From Phenylobacterium sp. (GTDB lineage Bacteria > Pseudomonadota > Alphaproteobacteria > Caulobacterales > Caulobacteraceae), in the NCBI RefSeq assembly GCF_030693625.1, contig NZ_JAUYAF010000051.1:1-64000 (forward strand): a DNA stretch of 64,000 nt. Reading direction: 5' to 3'. This document shows positions 1-8,878 of the stretch, piece after piece. The position numbers were made by a program, and so were the translations under genes. A model generated the notes under the pieces. It did not search any database. It had not been told where the DNA came from and saw only the letters and a program-made list of their open reading frames with translations. Within the stretch, counting starts at the first letter, position 1. Every line of letters starts with the position of its first letter.

Positions 1-405
1 CACGATCGTGGCGGTCCAACGCCGCCAGCGCACCTTCTCCTTGGCGAGGACGACGGCGACCAGGACCGAGAACAGCGGCTGCGAGAAGGCGATCGCCGTC
101 GCATCGGCCAGCGGCAGCATCGACACGGCATAGAAGCCCAGCACCATCGAGGCGGTGCCCATGACAGTGCGCCAGAAATGGCCGGCGAGGCGCTTGGAGT
201 GCCAGGGCTTCACCTGGCCGGCCACGATGATGGGCAGCAGCAGGACGAGGCCGATGACGGCGCGGAAGAAGGCAGTCTGGACGCTGTCGATCTGTTCCGA
301 CAGCAGCCGGATCATGACGCCGGTGGACGTGAAGATGAATCCGCCGCTGACCAGCCACAACGCACCCTGCACGTTCGGCGGCAGACGTCGCAGCCAGGCG
401 AGCAT
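1..405 (-). CDS. EamA/DMT-family transporter, N-terminal part (runs off the window)
   Basis: The 135 visible codons begin at an ATG (403-405) and stay open to base 1, so the C-terminal part lies outside. The protein starts MLAWLRRLPPNVQGALW and is strongly hydrophobic, with membrane segments near residues 15-35, 42-62 and 85-118; the stretch DATAIAFSQPLFSVLVA is typical of the second half of an EamA unit in drug/metabolite exporters. It would sit in the inner membrane; the substrate cannot be read from sequence. It is encoded 14 bases beyond the stop of the acyl-CoA ligase at 420 and on the same strand, so it may be the last gene of that transcript. Family call fairly sure, substrate unknown. 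Confidence 0.75.
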   Translation of the reverse strand, partial: MLAWLRRLPPNVQGALWLVSGGFIFTSTGVMIRLLSEQIDSVQTAFFRAVIGLVLLLPIIVAGQVKPWHSKRLAGHFWRTVMGTASMVLGFYAVSMLPLADATAIAFSQPLFSVLVAVVLAKEKVRWRRWTATIV

Positions 406-419
406 AGATCTTCCGCCCT

Positions 420-1973
420 TCAGATCTTGCGATCATGGCCGGCCCAGTAGGGCGCGCGCAGGTCCTTCTTCAGCACCTTGCCGACCGGACTTCGGGGAAG
501 GACCGCGATGAAGTCGACCGACGTGGGTGCCTTCACGCCGCCGAGCTTCTCCTTGGCGAGATGGATCAGCTCGTCGGCCGCCACGGCGGCGCCGGGCTTC
601 AGCTCGACCACCGCCTTCACCGCCTCGCCCCACTTCTCGTCAGGCACGCCGATCACAGCGCAGTCCTGCACGGCGGGATGGCTCCACAGCACCTGCTCGA
701 CCTCGCTCGGGAAGACGTTGAAACCGCCGGAGATGATCATGTCCTTCTTGCGGTCCATGAGCGTCAGGAAGCCGTCGGCGTCGAACACGCCGACGTCGCC
801 CGTGCGGATGTAGCGAAGGCCTTCGGGCGAGTACCACTCGGCCTCGGAGGTCTTGCCCGGCTGGTTATGGTAGCCGACCATCATGGCGCCCGAGCGGCCG
901 ACGACCTCGCCGATCTTGCCCTGGGGCACCTCCTTGAGGTCCTCGTCGATCAGGCGGATGTCGTGGCCCGGCAGGGGCCGGCCGACGGTGTGCAGCTTGT
1001 CGGGGAACTCGTGGGCCGCCAGGCCGCAGGAGCCGCCGCCCTCGGTCATGCCGTAATATTCGATCAAGCCGCCGGGCCAGCGCTTCAGCACGTCGGCCTT
1101 CAGGGCCGCGGCGAAGGGGGCGCTGGTGGAGAACTTCATCACGTAGCTGGAGAGGTCGTAGCTGTCGAAGTCCGGCCGCTCCATCAGCCGGCGGTACTGC
1201 ACCGGCACCAACATGGCGTGGGTGGCGCGGTATTGCTGGGAGAGCTTCAGGAACTGCTCGGCGTCGAACTTGGGCATCAGCACCGCCGTGCCGCCGTTGG
1301 AGAGGGTGGGCAGGTAGGAGACGAGCGTGGTGTTCGAATAGAGCGGGGTGGAGATCATGGTCACCGCGTCCTCGCGATAGACCCCGCGCCGGATCTGGCC
1401 CCAGCGCATCTGATGCGGCTGGACGATGCCCTTGGGCGTGCCGGTGGTGCCCGACGAATAGATGATGTTGAAGGCCTGTTGCGGGGTGACGGTCACCGGC
1501 TTGGGCTTGGAGCCTTCGGGGGCCAGCCATTGCGTCAGGGGGATACCGGCGTCGGAGCCGTCCAGGGCGACCCGCTGGGCGGTGATCTGGTCGGCGACGC
1601 CGGCCAGCGCGTCAGACACGCCCTTGTCGAGGAAGAAGACCTTGGCCCCGCAGTCCTTCAGCATCCCCACCAGGCCTTCGGGGGTGGAGGACGGGGCCAG
1701 GGGCGCGACGGCGGCGCCGGCCCGCAGGATGCCGAAGAAGGTCGCGCCATATTCCACCGAGCTGGTGGCGCAGACCGCGGCGACGCCCTGGTTCTCAACG
1801 CCCTCGCGCTGAAGCGCCGTGGCCATGCGATCCATGAAGGCGTCGAGCTGGCCGTAGGTCATGGTGGATTTGGCGTCCACCAGGGCGTGCTTGTCGGCCC
1901 GTTCCTTGGCCTGCTGCCCGATCACCTCGGCCAGCGTCCCGAAATCCTGGCTCAGCATCTGTTCGACAGACAT
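420..1973 (-). CDS. AMP-dependent acyl-CoA synthetase/ligase
   Basis: ANL-superfamily enzyme of 517 residues that activates a carboxylic acid to acyl-AMP and then acyl-CoA in the cytoplasm. The phosphate-binding loop SSGTTGTPKG lies near residues 173-182, the adenine-binding EYYGMTEGG near 310, the hinge region RTGDVGVFDADGF near 390, and the C-terminal catalytic Lys in SPVGKVLKK near 502. I place the start at the ATG at 1971-1973, which has GGGAG seven bases upstream; an in-frame TTG six codons earlier (1991) is less likely. It is divergent from a second ligase at 2164, and the two share a 190-base promoter region. With the CoA transferase, dehydrogenase, crotonase and thiolase-like genes nearby it probably feeds one catabolic route. 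The acid substrate is unknown. Confidence 0.88.
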   Translation of the reverse strand: MSVEQMLSQDFGTLAEVIGQQAKERADKHALVDAKSTMTYGQLDAFMDRMATALQREGVENQGVAAVCATSSVEYGATFFGILRAGAAVAPLAPSSTPEGLVGMLKDCGAKVFFLDKGVSDALAGVADQITAQRVALDGSDAGIPLTQWLAPEGSKPKPVTVTPQQAFNIIYSSGTTGTPKGIVQPHQMRWGQIRRGVYREDAVTMISTPLYSNTTLVSYLPTLSNGGTAVLMPKFDAEQFLKLSQQYRATHAMLVPVQYRRLMERPDFDSYDLSSYVMKFSTSAPFAAALKADVLKRWPGGLIEYYGMTEGGGSCGLAAHEFPDKLHTVGRPLPGHDIRLIDEDLKEVPQGKIGEVVGRSGAMMVGYHNQPGKTSEAEWYSPEGLRYIRTGDVGVFDADGFLTLMDRKKDMIISGGFNVFPSEVEQVLWSHPAVQDCAVIGVPDEKWGEAVKAVVELKPGAAVAADELIHLAKEKLGGVKAPTSVDFIAVLPRSPVGKVLKKDLRAPYWAGHDRKI

Positions 1974-2163
1974 CGACGGCTCCCTACCCAAGGCTCAAAT
2001 TTTGTCGGGCCGTCATAGCCACAAGGCCCCGGCTCCGCCAATCGAATATGGCGCTTGCCGAGACGATCTTCCGCGAGGGAAAATGGTGGCGACCCCGCAG
2101 CATAGGCGGGGCGCCTCGCCCGGAATTCAATCGGGTCGATTTCATTTGGGACGACACATAATT

Positions 2164-3645
2164 ATGGCCGACGAGATGATTTCCCTCGGCGCGAAGCTCA
2201 AGGCCTTCGCGCAATCCCAGCCCGACGCTCCGGCGGTGAGCTGCGGCGATGTCACCCTCTCCTATTCCCAGTTCCACAGGCTGACCAACCGCGCCGCCCG
2301 CGGCCTGCTGGCCTATGGGGTCAAGCACGGCGACCTGGTGACGCTGGGCCTGCCCAACTCCACCGACTTCGCCGTCGCCTGCTGGGCCATGTGGAAGATC
2401 GGCGCGACGCCGCAGCCGGTGGCCTTCCGCCTGCCCCAGGCCGAGCTGGAGGCCATCATGGAGCTGGCCAAGACCCCGGTGGTGATCGCCGAGTTCGAGG
2501 CCAAGATCGACCGGCCGCTGCTGAAGGTTTCCGACCTGCTGGCCAAGAGCGATGACGACAGCGACCTGCCCGACGCCACCTCGCCGGTCTCCAAGGCCCC
2601 CACTTCAGGGGGGTCAACCGGCCGCCCCAAGCTGATCCTGGCCGGCCAGCCCGGCGTGACCACCAAGGAGACGCCGGCGGTGGGCGGCTGGCAGCTGACG
2701 CCTGAGTCCATCGCCGTCCTGCCCGCGCCGCTCTATCACAACGCCGGCTTCGGCATGATGATGAGCGTGCTGAACCTGGGCGCGCACCTGATCGTCCTGC
2801 CGCGCTTCGATCCCGAGGGCACGCTGGCGGAGATCGAGAAGCGCCGCGCCACCTGGATCTACATGGTGCCCACCATGATGAACCGGATCTGGCATCTGCC
2901 GGAGGAGGTGCGGACCAAGTACGACCTGAGCTCGCTGAAGACCCTCTGGCACCTGGCGGCGCCCTGCCCGCCCTGGCTGAAGGAGGCCTTCATCCTCTGG
3001 CTGGGCGGCGAGGTGATCCAGGAGCTCTATGCCGGCACCGAGGCCCAGGCCTCCACCGTCATCTCCGGCACCGAGTGGATGGAACACCGGGGCTCGGTGG
3101 GCAAGGTGCGCATGGGCGAGATGGTGGCCTTCGACGACGACGGCAATCCGCTTCCGCCCCGCGAGATCGGCGAGATCTACATGCGCCGGCCCGAGGGCAT
3201 GGCGCCCAGCTACAAGTACCTGGGCGCGACGGCCAAGGTGCTGCCGGGCGGCTGGGAGAGCCTGGGGGACATCGGCTGGTTTGACGAGGACGGCTATCTC
3301 TACCTGGCCGACCGGCGCACCGACATGATCCTGGTGGGGGGCTCCAACGTCTATCCCGCCGAGATCGAGGCCGCGCTGGAGGAGCATGACAGTGTTCAAT
3401 CCTGTGCGGTGATCGGCATTCCGGACGACGACCTGGGCAACAAGATCCACGCCATCGTTCAGACGCGGGGGCCTGGCGACGAGGCGGCCCTGCGCGAGCA
3501 CCTGAAATCGAAACTCGTCACCTACAAGCAGCCGCGAACCTACGAGTTCGTGGACGAGCCCCTGCGCGACGACGCCGGCAAGGTGCGGCGCACCGCCCTG
3601 CGCGACGTCCGCATCGCCAAGCTGAAGGACCAGCAGCCGGCCTGA
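2164..3645 (+). CDS. AMP-dependent acyl-CoA synthetase/ligase
   Basis: A second ANL-family acyl-CoA ligase, 493 residues. It has a P-loop of slightly unusual form, SGGSTGRPKL near residues 148-157, followed by an LYHNAGFG segment, the LGDIGWFDEDGYLYLADR hinge region and a C-terminal domain ending near AGKVRRTALRDV. The ATG at 2164 (MADEMISLG) is chosen because the frame upstream of it looks non-coding and family members begin here. It reads away from the ligase at 420-1973 and is followed, after a hairpin, by the thiolase-like gene. The P-loop variant and neighbourhood resemble ligases of steroid, bile-acid or other cyclic acyl catabolism, but that is inference from context only. Confidence 0.87.
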   Translation: MADEMISLGAKLKAFAQSQPDAPAVSCGDVTLSYSQFHRLTNRAARGLLAYGVKHGDLVTLGLPNSTDFAVACWAMWKIGATPQPVAFRLPQAELEAIMELAKTPVVIAEFEAKIDRPLLKVSDLLAKSDDDSDLPDATSPVSKAPTSGGSTGRPKLILAGQPGVTTKETPAVGGWQLTPESIAVLPAPLYHNAGFGMMMSVLNLGAHLIVLPRFDPEGTLAEIEKRRATWIYMVPTMMNRIWHLPEEVRTKYDLSSLKTLWHLAAPCPPWLKEAFILWLGGEVIQELYAGTEAQASTVISGTEWMEHRGSVGKVRMGEMVAFDDDGNPLPPREIGEIYMRRPEGMAPSYKYLGATAKVLPGGWESLGDIGWFDEDGYLYLADRRTDMILVGGSNVYPAEIEAALEEHDSVQSCAVIGIPDDDLGNKIHAIVQTRGPGDEAALREHLKSKLVTYKQPRTYEFVDEPLRDDAGKVRRTALRDVRIAKLKDQQPA

Positions 3646-3664
3646 GGCTTCGCAAGCGCGCGGA

Positions 3665-3688
3665 CCCGTCGGCCCTCTCGCCGACGGG
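3665..3688 (+). terminator. Hairpin after the acyl-CoA ligase gene
   Basis: CCCGTCGGC and GCCGACGGG form a perfect 9-bp stem around a 6-base loop, 20 bases after the ligase stop and about 80 bases before the thiolase-like gene. There is no long T run, so it may be a weak terminator or only an RNA-stabilising stem. Confidence 0.45.
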
Positions 3689-3765
3689 CCGAGGTTTGCG
3701 CTTGGCGCGCCTGAGGGCTAAGCCAACCGCCATTCATGAAAAGACGAATTTGAGGAAGGGGATCG

Positions 3766-4953
3766 ATGAGTATTAAGGGCAAGGCCTACATCATGGGGGC
3801 CTATGAGCACCCCACCCGGGATGCTCCCGACAAGTCGACGCCGCAGCTGCACGCCGAGTGCGCCAAGGGCGCCCTGGCCGACGCGGGCCTCACCAAGGAC
3901 GACATCGACGGCTACTTCTGCGCCGGCGACGCACCGGGCTTCGGCGGCATGTCCATGGTCGACTATATGGGCCTCAAGAACGTCCGCCACATGGACTCCA
4001 CCGAGACCGGCGGCTCGTCCTACCTGCTGCACGTCGGCCACGCGGCCCAGGCGATCGCTGCGGGCAAGTGCACCGTGGCGCTCATCACCCTGGCCGGCCG
4101 TCCCCGCCAGAACAAGTTCTTCCCCGGCGGCGGCGGCGGCCGTCCCGGCCAGCTCACGGACGGCGCGCCGGAAGCCGGCTTCGAGAACATCTACGGCGGC
4201 TCGACCCACAACACCTACGGCATGTGCGCCATGCGCCACATGTACGAGTACGGCACCACCAGCGAGCAGCTGGCCTGGATCAAGGTCGCCGCCAGCCACC
4301 ACGCCCAGTACAATGAGCACGCCTTCCTGAAGGACGTGGTCACCGTCGAGCAGGTGGTGAACTCCCGCATGATCGCCGACCCGCTGCACCTGCTGGACTG
4401 CTGCGTCGTCACCGACGGCGGCGGCGCCCTGATCGTCACCAGCCCGGAAGTCGCCAAGAGCCTGAAGCGGCCCCTGGTGAAGGTGATCGGCGCAGGCGAG
4501 GCCCCCAAGGGGCCGCGCGGCGGCAAGGACCTGGATCTCACCCACTCCGGCGCCCTGTGGTCGGGGCCCATCGCCTTCGAGGAGGCGGGCGTCACGCCGC
4601 AGGACATGAAGTACGCCTCGATCTACGACAGCTTCACCATCACGGTGTTGATGCAGCTCGAGGACCTGGGCTTCTGCAAGAAGGGCGAGGGCGGCAAGTT
4701 CGTCTCCGACGGCAACCTGATCTCCGGTGTCGGCAAGCTGCCCTTCAACACCGACGGCGGCGGGCTGTGCAACAACCACCCCACCAACCGCGGCGGCATC
4801 ACCAAGGTGATCGAGGCGGTGCGCCAGCTGCGTGGCGAGGCCCACCCCAAGGTCCAGGTTCCCAATTGCGACCTGGCGCTCGCCCACGGCACGGGCGGAT
4901 CGCTTGGCACCCGCCACGGCGCGGGCACCGTCATCATGGAACGGGAGGCGTAA
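3766..4953 (+). CDS. Thiolase-fold protein (SCP-x/Ltp2-like), nucleophilic Cys absent
   Basis: A 395-residue thiolase-superfamily protein starting at an ATG preceded by GAGGAAGGGG. The region where thiolases carry the acyl-accepting Cys reads STETGGSS (about residues 78-85), so that Cys is missing. The C-terminal half keeps a PFNTDGGGLCNNHPTNRGG segment and HGTGGSLGTRHGAG. In known families, Cys-less thiolase homologues that pair with a DUF35 protein include Ltp2-type aldolases of steroid side-chain degradation. Here a DUF35 gene starts one base after the stop, which fits a two-subunit complex. I infer a C-C lyase or another acyl-CoA reaction, not classical thiolysis. It could be annotated generically as an acetyl-CoA acetyltransferase. 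Confidence 0.85.
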   Translation: MSIKGKAYIMGAYEHPTRDAPDKSTPQLHAECAKGALADAGLTKDDIDGYFCAGDAPGFGGMSMVDYMGLKNVRHMDSTETGGSSYLLHVGHAAQAIAAGKCTVALITLAGRPRQNKFFPGGGGGRPGQLTDGAPEAGFENIYGGSTHNTYGMCAMRHMYEYGTTSEQLAWIKVAASHHAQYNEHAFLKDVVTVEQVVNSRMIADPLHLLDCCVVTDGGGALIVTSPEVAKSLKRPLVKVIGAGEAPKGPRGGKDLDLTHSGALWSGPIAFEEAGVTPQDMKYASIYDSFTITVLMQLEDLGFCKKGEGGKFVSDGNLISGVGKLPFNTDGGGLCNNHPTNRGGITKVIEAVRQLRGEAHPKVQVPNCDLALAHGTGGSLGTRHGAGTVIMEREA

Positions 4954-4954
4954 G

Positions 4955-5368
4955 ATGAGCCAAGCCCAAGACAAGCCGGCCGAGGGCCGCAAGATCCCGG
5001 CCCCGGCCGTGACCATCGAGAGCAAGCCCTTCTGGGACGCCGCCGAACAGGGCAAGTTCCTGATCAAGCGCTGCAACGCCTGCAACGAACCGCACTGGTA
5101 TCCGCGCGCGCTCTGCCCCTTCTGCTTCTCCGACGACACCGTCTGGGAAGAGAGCCCGGGCGAAGGGGTGATCTACACCTACTCCACCATGCACCGCTCG
5201 CCGACCGGCCCCTACGCGATCGGCTATGTCACCCTCAATGAGGGCCCGGCGGTGCTGACCAACTTCGTGGACTGCGACCTCTCCAAGCTGGCCATCGGCC
5301 AGAAGGTGAAGGTGAAGTTCCAGGCCACCGAGGGCGGTCCGCCCGTCCCGGTGTTCTCGCCGGTCTAG
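4955..5368 (+). CDS. DUF35 zinc-ribbon/OB-fold acyl-CoA-associated protein
   Basis: A small protein of 137 residues with an N-terminal rubredoxin-like zinc ribbon (Cys40, Cys43, Cys54 and Cys57 in CNAC...CPFC) and a C-terminal OB fold holding YTYSTMHRSPTGPYAIGYV. Members of this family are partner subunits of thiolase-like and other CoA enzymes. The ATG at 4955 is one base beyond the TAA of the thiolase-like gene and has GGGAGG upstream inside that gene, so the two are almost certainly co-translated. The end of the gene is followed directly by a palindromic repeat. Confidence 0.88.
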   Translation: MSQAQDKPAEGRKIPAPAVTIESKPFWDAAEQGKFLIKRCNACNEPHWYPRALCPFCFSDDTVWEESPGEGVIYTYSTMHRSPTGPYAIGYVTLNEGPAVLTNFVDCDLSKLAIGQKVKVKFQATEGGPPVPVFSPV

Positions 5369-5378
5369 GCGCAAGAGA

Positions 5379-5535
5379 TGCTCCCCCTCTGGGGGAGCTG
5401 TCAGCGAAGCTGACTGAGGGGGACTTTGACTCTTGTTTTGGGGTCAAAGATGTCGCCTACGGCGATCCCCCTCCGTCAGCCGGCTGCGCCGCCTGCCACC
5501 TCCCCCACATCGCCCTGCGGCCCCGGGGGAGGATC
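5379..5535. repeat. Pair of inverted palindromic repeat units
   Basis: Unit 1 holds two hairpins in a row, CTCCCCCtctGGGGGAG (5381-5397) and GTCAGCgaaGCTGAC (5400-5414), followed by TGAGGGGGA. Unit 2 (about 5467-5532) is a diverged copy in inverse orientation (CCCCCTCCGTCAGCCGGC ... CACCTCCCC). Together they can fold into a long stem between two convergent genes, and probably act as a bidirectional terminator or REP-like element. A related palindrome occurs at 45626-45653. Confidence 0.7.
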
Positions 5536-5543
5536 TTGGCGCC

Positions 5544-6761
5544 CTACTCCGTCTTCAGCCCCATCTCGGCGGTCACCTCGGCGGTGTCCTGTCCCAGGCG
5601 CGGGGCGTGGCGGCGGATGTTGGAGGGCGAACCGGTGAAGCGCACCGGCGGCTTCATGGCGTTGTAGGGCCCCGAATGCGGGTGGTCGTAGCGCTCGAAG
5701 AAGCCCACGGCCTTCAGGTGCGGGTCGTCGGGCAGATCGTCCAGCCGGGCGGTCTTGACGATGGGGATGGAGAGCGGCTTCAGCAGGTCCAGCCATTCCT
5801 GGGTGGTCTTGGTTTGGGTGACTTCGCCCACCAGGCCGTAGAGCTCGCCGATGTGCTTGGCCCGTGTCGCGTAGTCCGAGAAGCGGGGATCCTTGCCGAA
5901 GGTCTCGGCCATGCCGGCGGCGGCGAAGAACTGGTCCCACTGCTTGTCGGTATAGGGCAGCAGGCCGATGTAGCCGTCCTTGGTCTGGTAGGGTTTGCGG
6001 TTGGGATTGGCCACCCGCTGGTAGGCCCACTGGCCGGTTGGCGGCTCGAAGGTGTGGTCGTAGAGGTGCTCCACCAGGTTGAAGCTGGTGACGCATTCCA
6101 GCATCGGCACCTCGATGAACTGGCCCTGACCGGTGCGTTCCTTGTGCAGCAGCCCGGCGGTTATGGCCTGACACATGAACAGGCCCGAGACCTTGTCGGC
6201 CACCAGGGTCGGCAGGATGCGCGGCGTGGGGTTGCCGTCAGTGCGGGGCAGCAGGTCGGCCAGGCCCGAGGCCGACTGGATCAGGTCGTCATAGGCGGGC
6301 TCCCCGGCATAAGGCCCGTCAGAGCCATAACCCGCAGCGTGAACATAGACGACGTCAGGCCGCAGGGCCTTCACGTCCTCATAGGCCAGGCCCAGGCGCT
6401 TCAAACCCTCGTAGCGCACCGAGACCGCGAAGACGTCGCAGCTCTTGATCAAGGCCTCCAGCAGGGGACGCGAAGCCGGGTCGCGCATGTCCATCAGCAC
6501 CGAGCGCTTGTTGCGGTTGATGGTCAGGAAGATGGGGCCGAGGTCGCGCGGGGTTCCCTCGGGCACGTGGCCAGCCCAGCGCATGATGTCGCCGCCGTCG
6601 CCCCGGCCCGAGCCGGGGTCCTCCAGCTTGATGACCTCCGCGCCCTGGTCGCCGAGCATCTGGGTGGCGTAGGCGCCGAACACCACGCTGGTCAGGTCCA
6701 GGATGCGGATGCCCGCCAGGGGGCCGGTGGCCTTGTCCGCAAGTTGCTTGGTGTCGGTCAC
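5544..6761 (-). CDS. CaiB/BaiF-family (class III) CoA transferase
   Basis: A 405-residue class III CoA transferase that moves CoA between acyl groups. It shows the N-terminal LAGIRILDLTSVVFGAY segment, LEDPGSGRGD, the NRNKRSVLMD strand and the catalytic-Asp region GPYAGEPAYDDLIQSASG (Asp158 by alignment with the family). The start is a GTG at 6759-6761 with GGGGAG eight bases upstream. Transcribed towards the thiolase-like/DUF35 genes and divergent from the acyl-CoA dehydrogenase gene. In this cluster it may activate or recycle the pathway substrate without ATP; the substrate is not predictable. Confidence 0.9.
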   Translation of the reverse strand: MTDTKQLADKATGPLAGIRILDLTSVVFGAYATQMLGDQGAEVIKLEDPGSGRGDGGDIMRWAGHVPEGTPRDLGPIFLTINRNKRSVLMDMRDPASRPLLEALIKSCDVFAVSVRYEGLKRLGLAYEDVKALRPDVVYVHAAGYGSDGPYAGEPAYDDLIQSASGLADLLPRTDGNPTPRILPTLVADKVSGLFMCQAITAGLLHKERTGQGQFIEVPMLECVTSFNLVEHLYDHTFEPPTGQWAYQRVANPNRKPYQTKDGYIGLLPYTDKQWDQFFAAAGMAETFGKDPRFSDYATRAKHIGELYGLVGEVTQTKTTQEWLDLLKPLSIPIVKTARLDDLPDDPHLKAVGFFERYDHPHSGPYNAMKPPVRFTGSPSNIRRHAPRLGQDTAEVTAEMGLKTE

Positions 6762-6934
6762 GTCGATGCTCCCCGTCGGTTCTTAGGCCCTGGAAGATCA
6801 TTGAAGCCGGGGTGGACGCAAGGGGTCACGCCGGGGCGCTGGGCCAAGGAATTTTCACCGGGTGCTTGCCGTCCGGCGCGGCAACCCGGCTAAATCGCGC
6901 CAAGGCCGGATCAACAGGCATTGAGGGCGGACGC

Positions 6935-8101
6935 ATGGACTTCGAACTTTCCGAAGAGCACCGGATGCTCAAGGACCTGGCGCAGAAGTTCGTCCGCGAC
7001 GAGCTGATGCCGCTGGAGAGCGCGGTCCTGGCGCGGGAGGCCTCAGGTCACGGCGTCGGCCTGACCAAGGCGGAGCGCGAGAAGATCGACGTGGTCTCCA
7101 AGCGCCTGGGCCTCTGGGGGCTGGACGCGCCGGAGGACGTGGGCGGTTCGGACCTGCCGCAGGTGGCCCTGGTGGCCGTGAACGAGGCCCTGGGCTCGAC
7201 GGTCACCCCCTACACCCTGCCGCCGGACTCGCCGAACCTGCGGATGCTGATGGCCACGGTGACCGAACGCCAGCGCGAGGCCTATCTCGCCCCCTATGTG
7301 CGCGGCGAGACCATCAGCGCCATCGGCATCTCCGAGCCGGGCGCGGGCGCCGACCCCGCCGGCATGATCACCAAGGCCGTGCGGGACGGCGAAGACTGGA
7401 TCATTGACGGAAGAAAAATCTGGACGAGCCGGGCCGCCGAAGCCGACTTCACCATCGTCATGGCGGTGACCGACCGGGAGAAGGGCGCGCGGGGCGGGAT
7501 GAGCGCCTTCCTGGTGGACGGCGACAATCCGGGCTTCAAGGTCCTGCGCAAGATCCCGATGATCGGCGGGGCGACCACCTATGAAGTGGCGCTGGAGGAC
7601 TGCCGGGTGCCGGGCTGGAAGCTCCTGGGGACTGAGGGCCAGGGGTTCGCGCCGATGCAGGTGCGACTGGGGACCCGGCGGATGGAGATGGCCGCCTGGT
7701 GCATCGGCCTGGCGCAGCGGGCCCTGGACATGATGTGCGAGTACGCGCCGCAGCGGGTGACCTTCGGCCAGGCCCTCTCGGACCGCCAGGCCGTGCAGTG
7801 GTGGGCGGCCGACGCGGCCATCAAGATCCACGCCGCCCGGCTGATGACCTATGACTGCGCCGCCAAGCTCGACCAGGGCCGCGACGTGCGCAACGAGATT
7901 TCCATGGTCAAGGTGTTCGCCACCGAGATGGCCTGGGAGGTCATCGACAACGCCATGCAGTGCTTCGGCGCCATGGGCATGACCAAGGAAATGCCCTTGC
8001 AGCTGATGGCCTCGCTGGTACGCAACATGCGGATCTATGACGGCCCCTCCGAAGTCCACCGCATGGTGGTCGCCCGCAACCTGATGGGAACCCGACGATG
8101 A
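6935..8101 (+). CDS. Acyl-CoA dehydrogenase family protein
   Basis: An FAD enzyme of 388 residues that introduces a 2,3 double bond into an acyl-CoA. It begins MDFELSEEHRMLKDLAQKF, contains the flavin/acyl segment SAIGISEPGAGADP and TRRMEMAAWCIG, and ends IYDGPSEVHRMVVARNLMG. In most acyl-CoA dehydrogenases the C-terminal catalytic base is Glu in a YEG motif; here the matching residue is Asp369, as in the ACAD10/11-like subgroup. The ATG at 6935 is chosen because frame upstream shows no family homology. Its last four bases overlap the start of the crotonase gene (ATGA), so the two are coupled. Confidence 0.9.
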   Translation: MDFELSEEHRMLKDLAQKFVRDELMPLESAVLAREASGHGVGLTKAEREKIDVVSKRLGLWGLDAPEDVGGSDLPQVALVAVNEALGSTVTPYTLPPDSPNLRMLMATVTERQREAYLAPYVRGETISAIGISEPGAGADPAGMITKAVRDGEDWIIDGRKIWTSRAAEADFTIVMAVTDREKGARGGMSAFLVDGDNPGFKVLRKIPMIGGATTYEVALEDCRVPGWKLLGTEGQGFAPMQVRLGTRRMEMAAWCIGLAQRALDMMCEYAPQRVTFGQALSDRQAVQWWAADAAIKIHAARLMTYDCAAKLDQGRDVRNEISMVKVFATEMAWEVIDNAMQCFGAMGMTKEMPLQLMASLVRNMRIYDGPSEVHRMVVARNLMGTRR

Positions 8102-8874
8102 GCAGCTATGACCACCTGAAGGTCACCCATGATGGCCACGTGGCGACCGTGGAAATCGACCGCCCGCCCTTCAACCACGTCTCCGTCGAGCTGATGGCCG
8201 ACCTGGCCGAGGCCCTGGAAACCCTCGACGGCGACGGCAAGACCCGCGCCGTGGTGCTGTGCTCGGCGGGCAAGGCCTTCTGCGCCGGCGCCGACCTGGT
8301 GGCCAGCGACGGCATCGCCAGCGGCGGCATGGGCGGCATCGGCAGCCTCTATGACCAGGCTGTGCGGCTCTATTCCATCGAGACCCCGATCGTGGTGGCC
8401 GTGCAGGGCGCGGCGGTGGGGGCGGGTCTCGGCCTGGCCCTGGTGGGCGACTTCAGGGTGGCGGCGCCCGAGGCGCGGTTCACCGCCAACTTCGTCAAGC
8501 TGGGCTTCCATCCGGGCTTTGGCCTGACCCACACCCTGCCCCGGCTGATCGGTCAGCACCGCGCCAACCTGATGTTCCTGACCGGTCGGCGGGTGAAGCC
8601 CGAGGATGCGCTGGCCTGGGGCCTGGTGGACGAGATCGCGCCCCTGGCCGACCTGCGCGCCGCGGCCGGCCGCCTGGCCCAGGAGATCGCCGAGAACGCG
8701 CCCCTGGCCGTGGTGGCCACCCGCAAGACGCTGCGCTCTGATCTCGCCGCCGCCGTCCGCGCCCAGACCTTCCACGAGCATGAGCAGCAGACCCTCCTGC
8801 GGGTCACCGACGACTATGCCGAGGGCGTGAAGGCGGTGTCCGAACGCCGGGCCGGCAATTTCACCGGCCGCTAG
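8098..8874 (+). CDS. Enoyl-CoA hydratase/isomerase (crotonase) family protein
   Basis: A crotonase-fold protein of 258 residues. The oxyanion-hole segments AFCAGADL and GAAVGAGLGLALVGDF are present. However, the two catalytic Glu positions of true enoyl-CoA hydratase are occupied by Gly (in GAGLGLAL) and Lys (in NFVKLGFHPG), so simple hydration is doubtful; isomerase or other CoA chemistry is possible. It overlaps the preceding acyl-CoA dehydrogenase by ATGA and most likely acts on that enzyme's product. Five bases later the GNAT gene begins. Confidence 0.88.
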   Translation: MSSYDHLKVTHDGHVATVEIDRPPFNHVSVELMADLAEALETLDGDGKTRAVVLCSAGKAFCAGADLVASDGIASGGMGGIGSLYDQAVRLYSIETPIVVAVQGAAVGAGLGLALVGDFRVAAPEARFTANFVKLGFHPGFGLTHTLPRLIGQHRANLMFLTGRRVKPEDALAWGLVDEIAPLADLRAAAGRLAQEIAENAPLAVVATRKTLRSDLAAAVRAQTFHEHEQQTLLRVTDDYAEGVKAVSERRAGNFTGR

Positions 8875-8878
8875 AGGA

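Noticed and set aside
435..2018. A 527-codon open frame antisense to the acyl-CoA ligase
   Set aside because: GC-rich coding DNA gives long open frames on the opposite strand. The translation is His/Gly/Ala/Arg-rich with no domain, while the minus strand has a full ligase.
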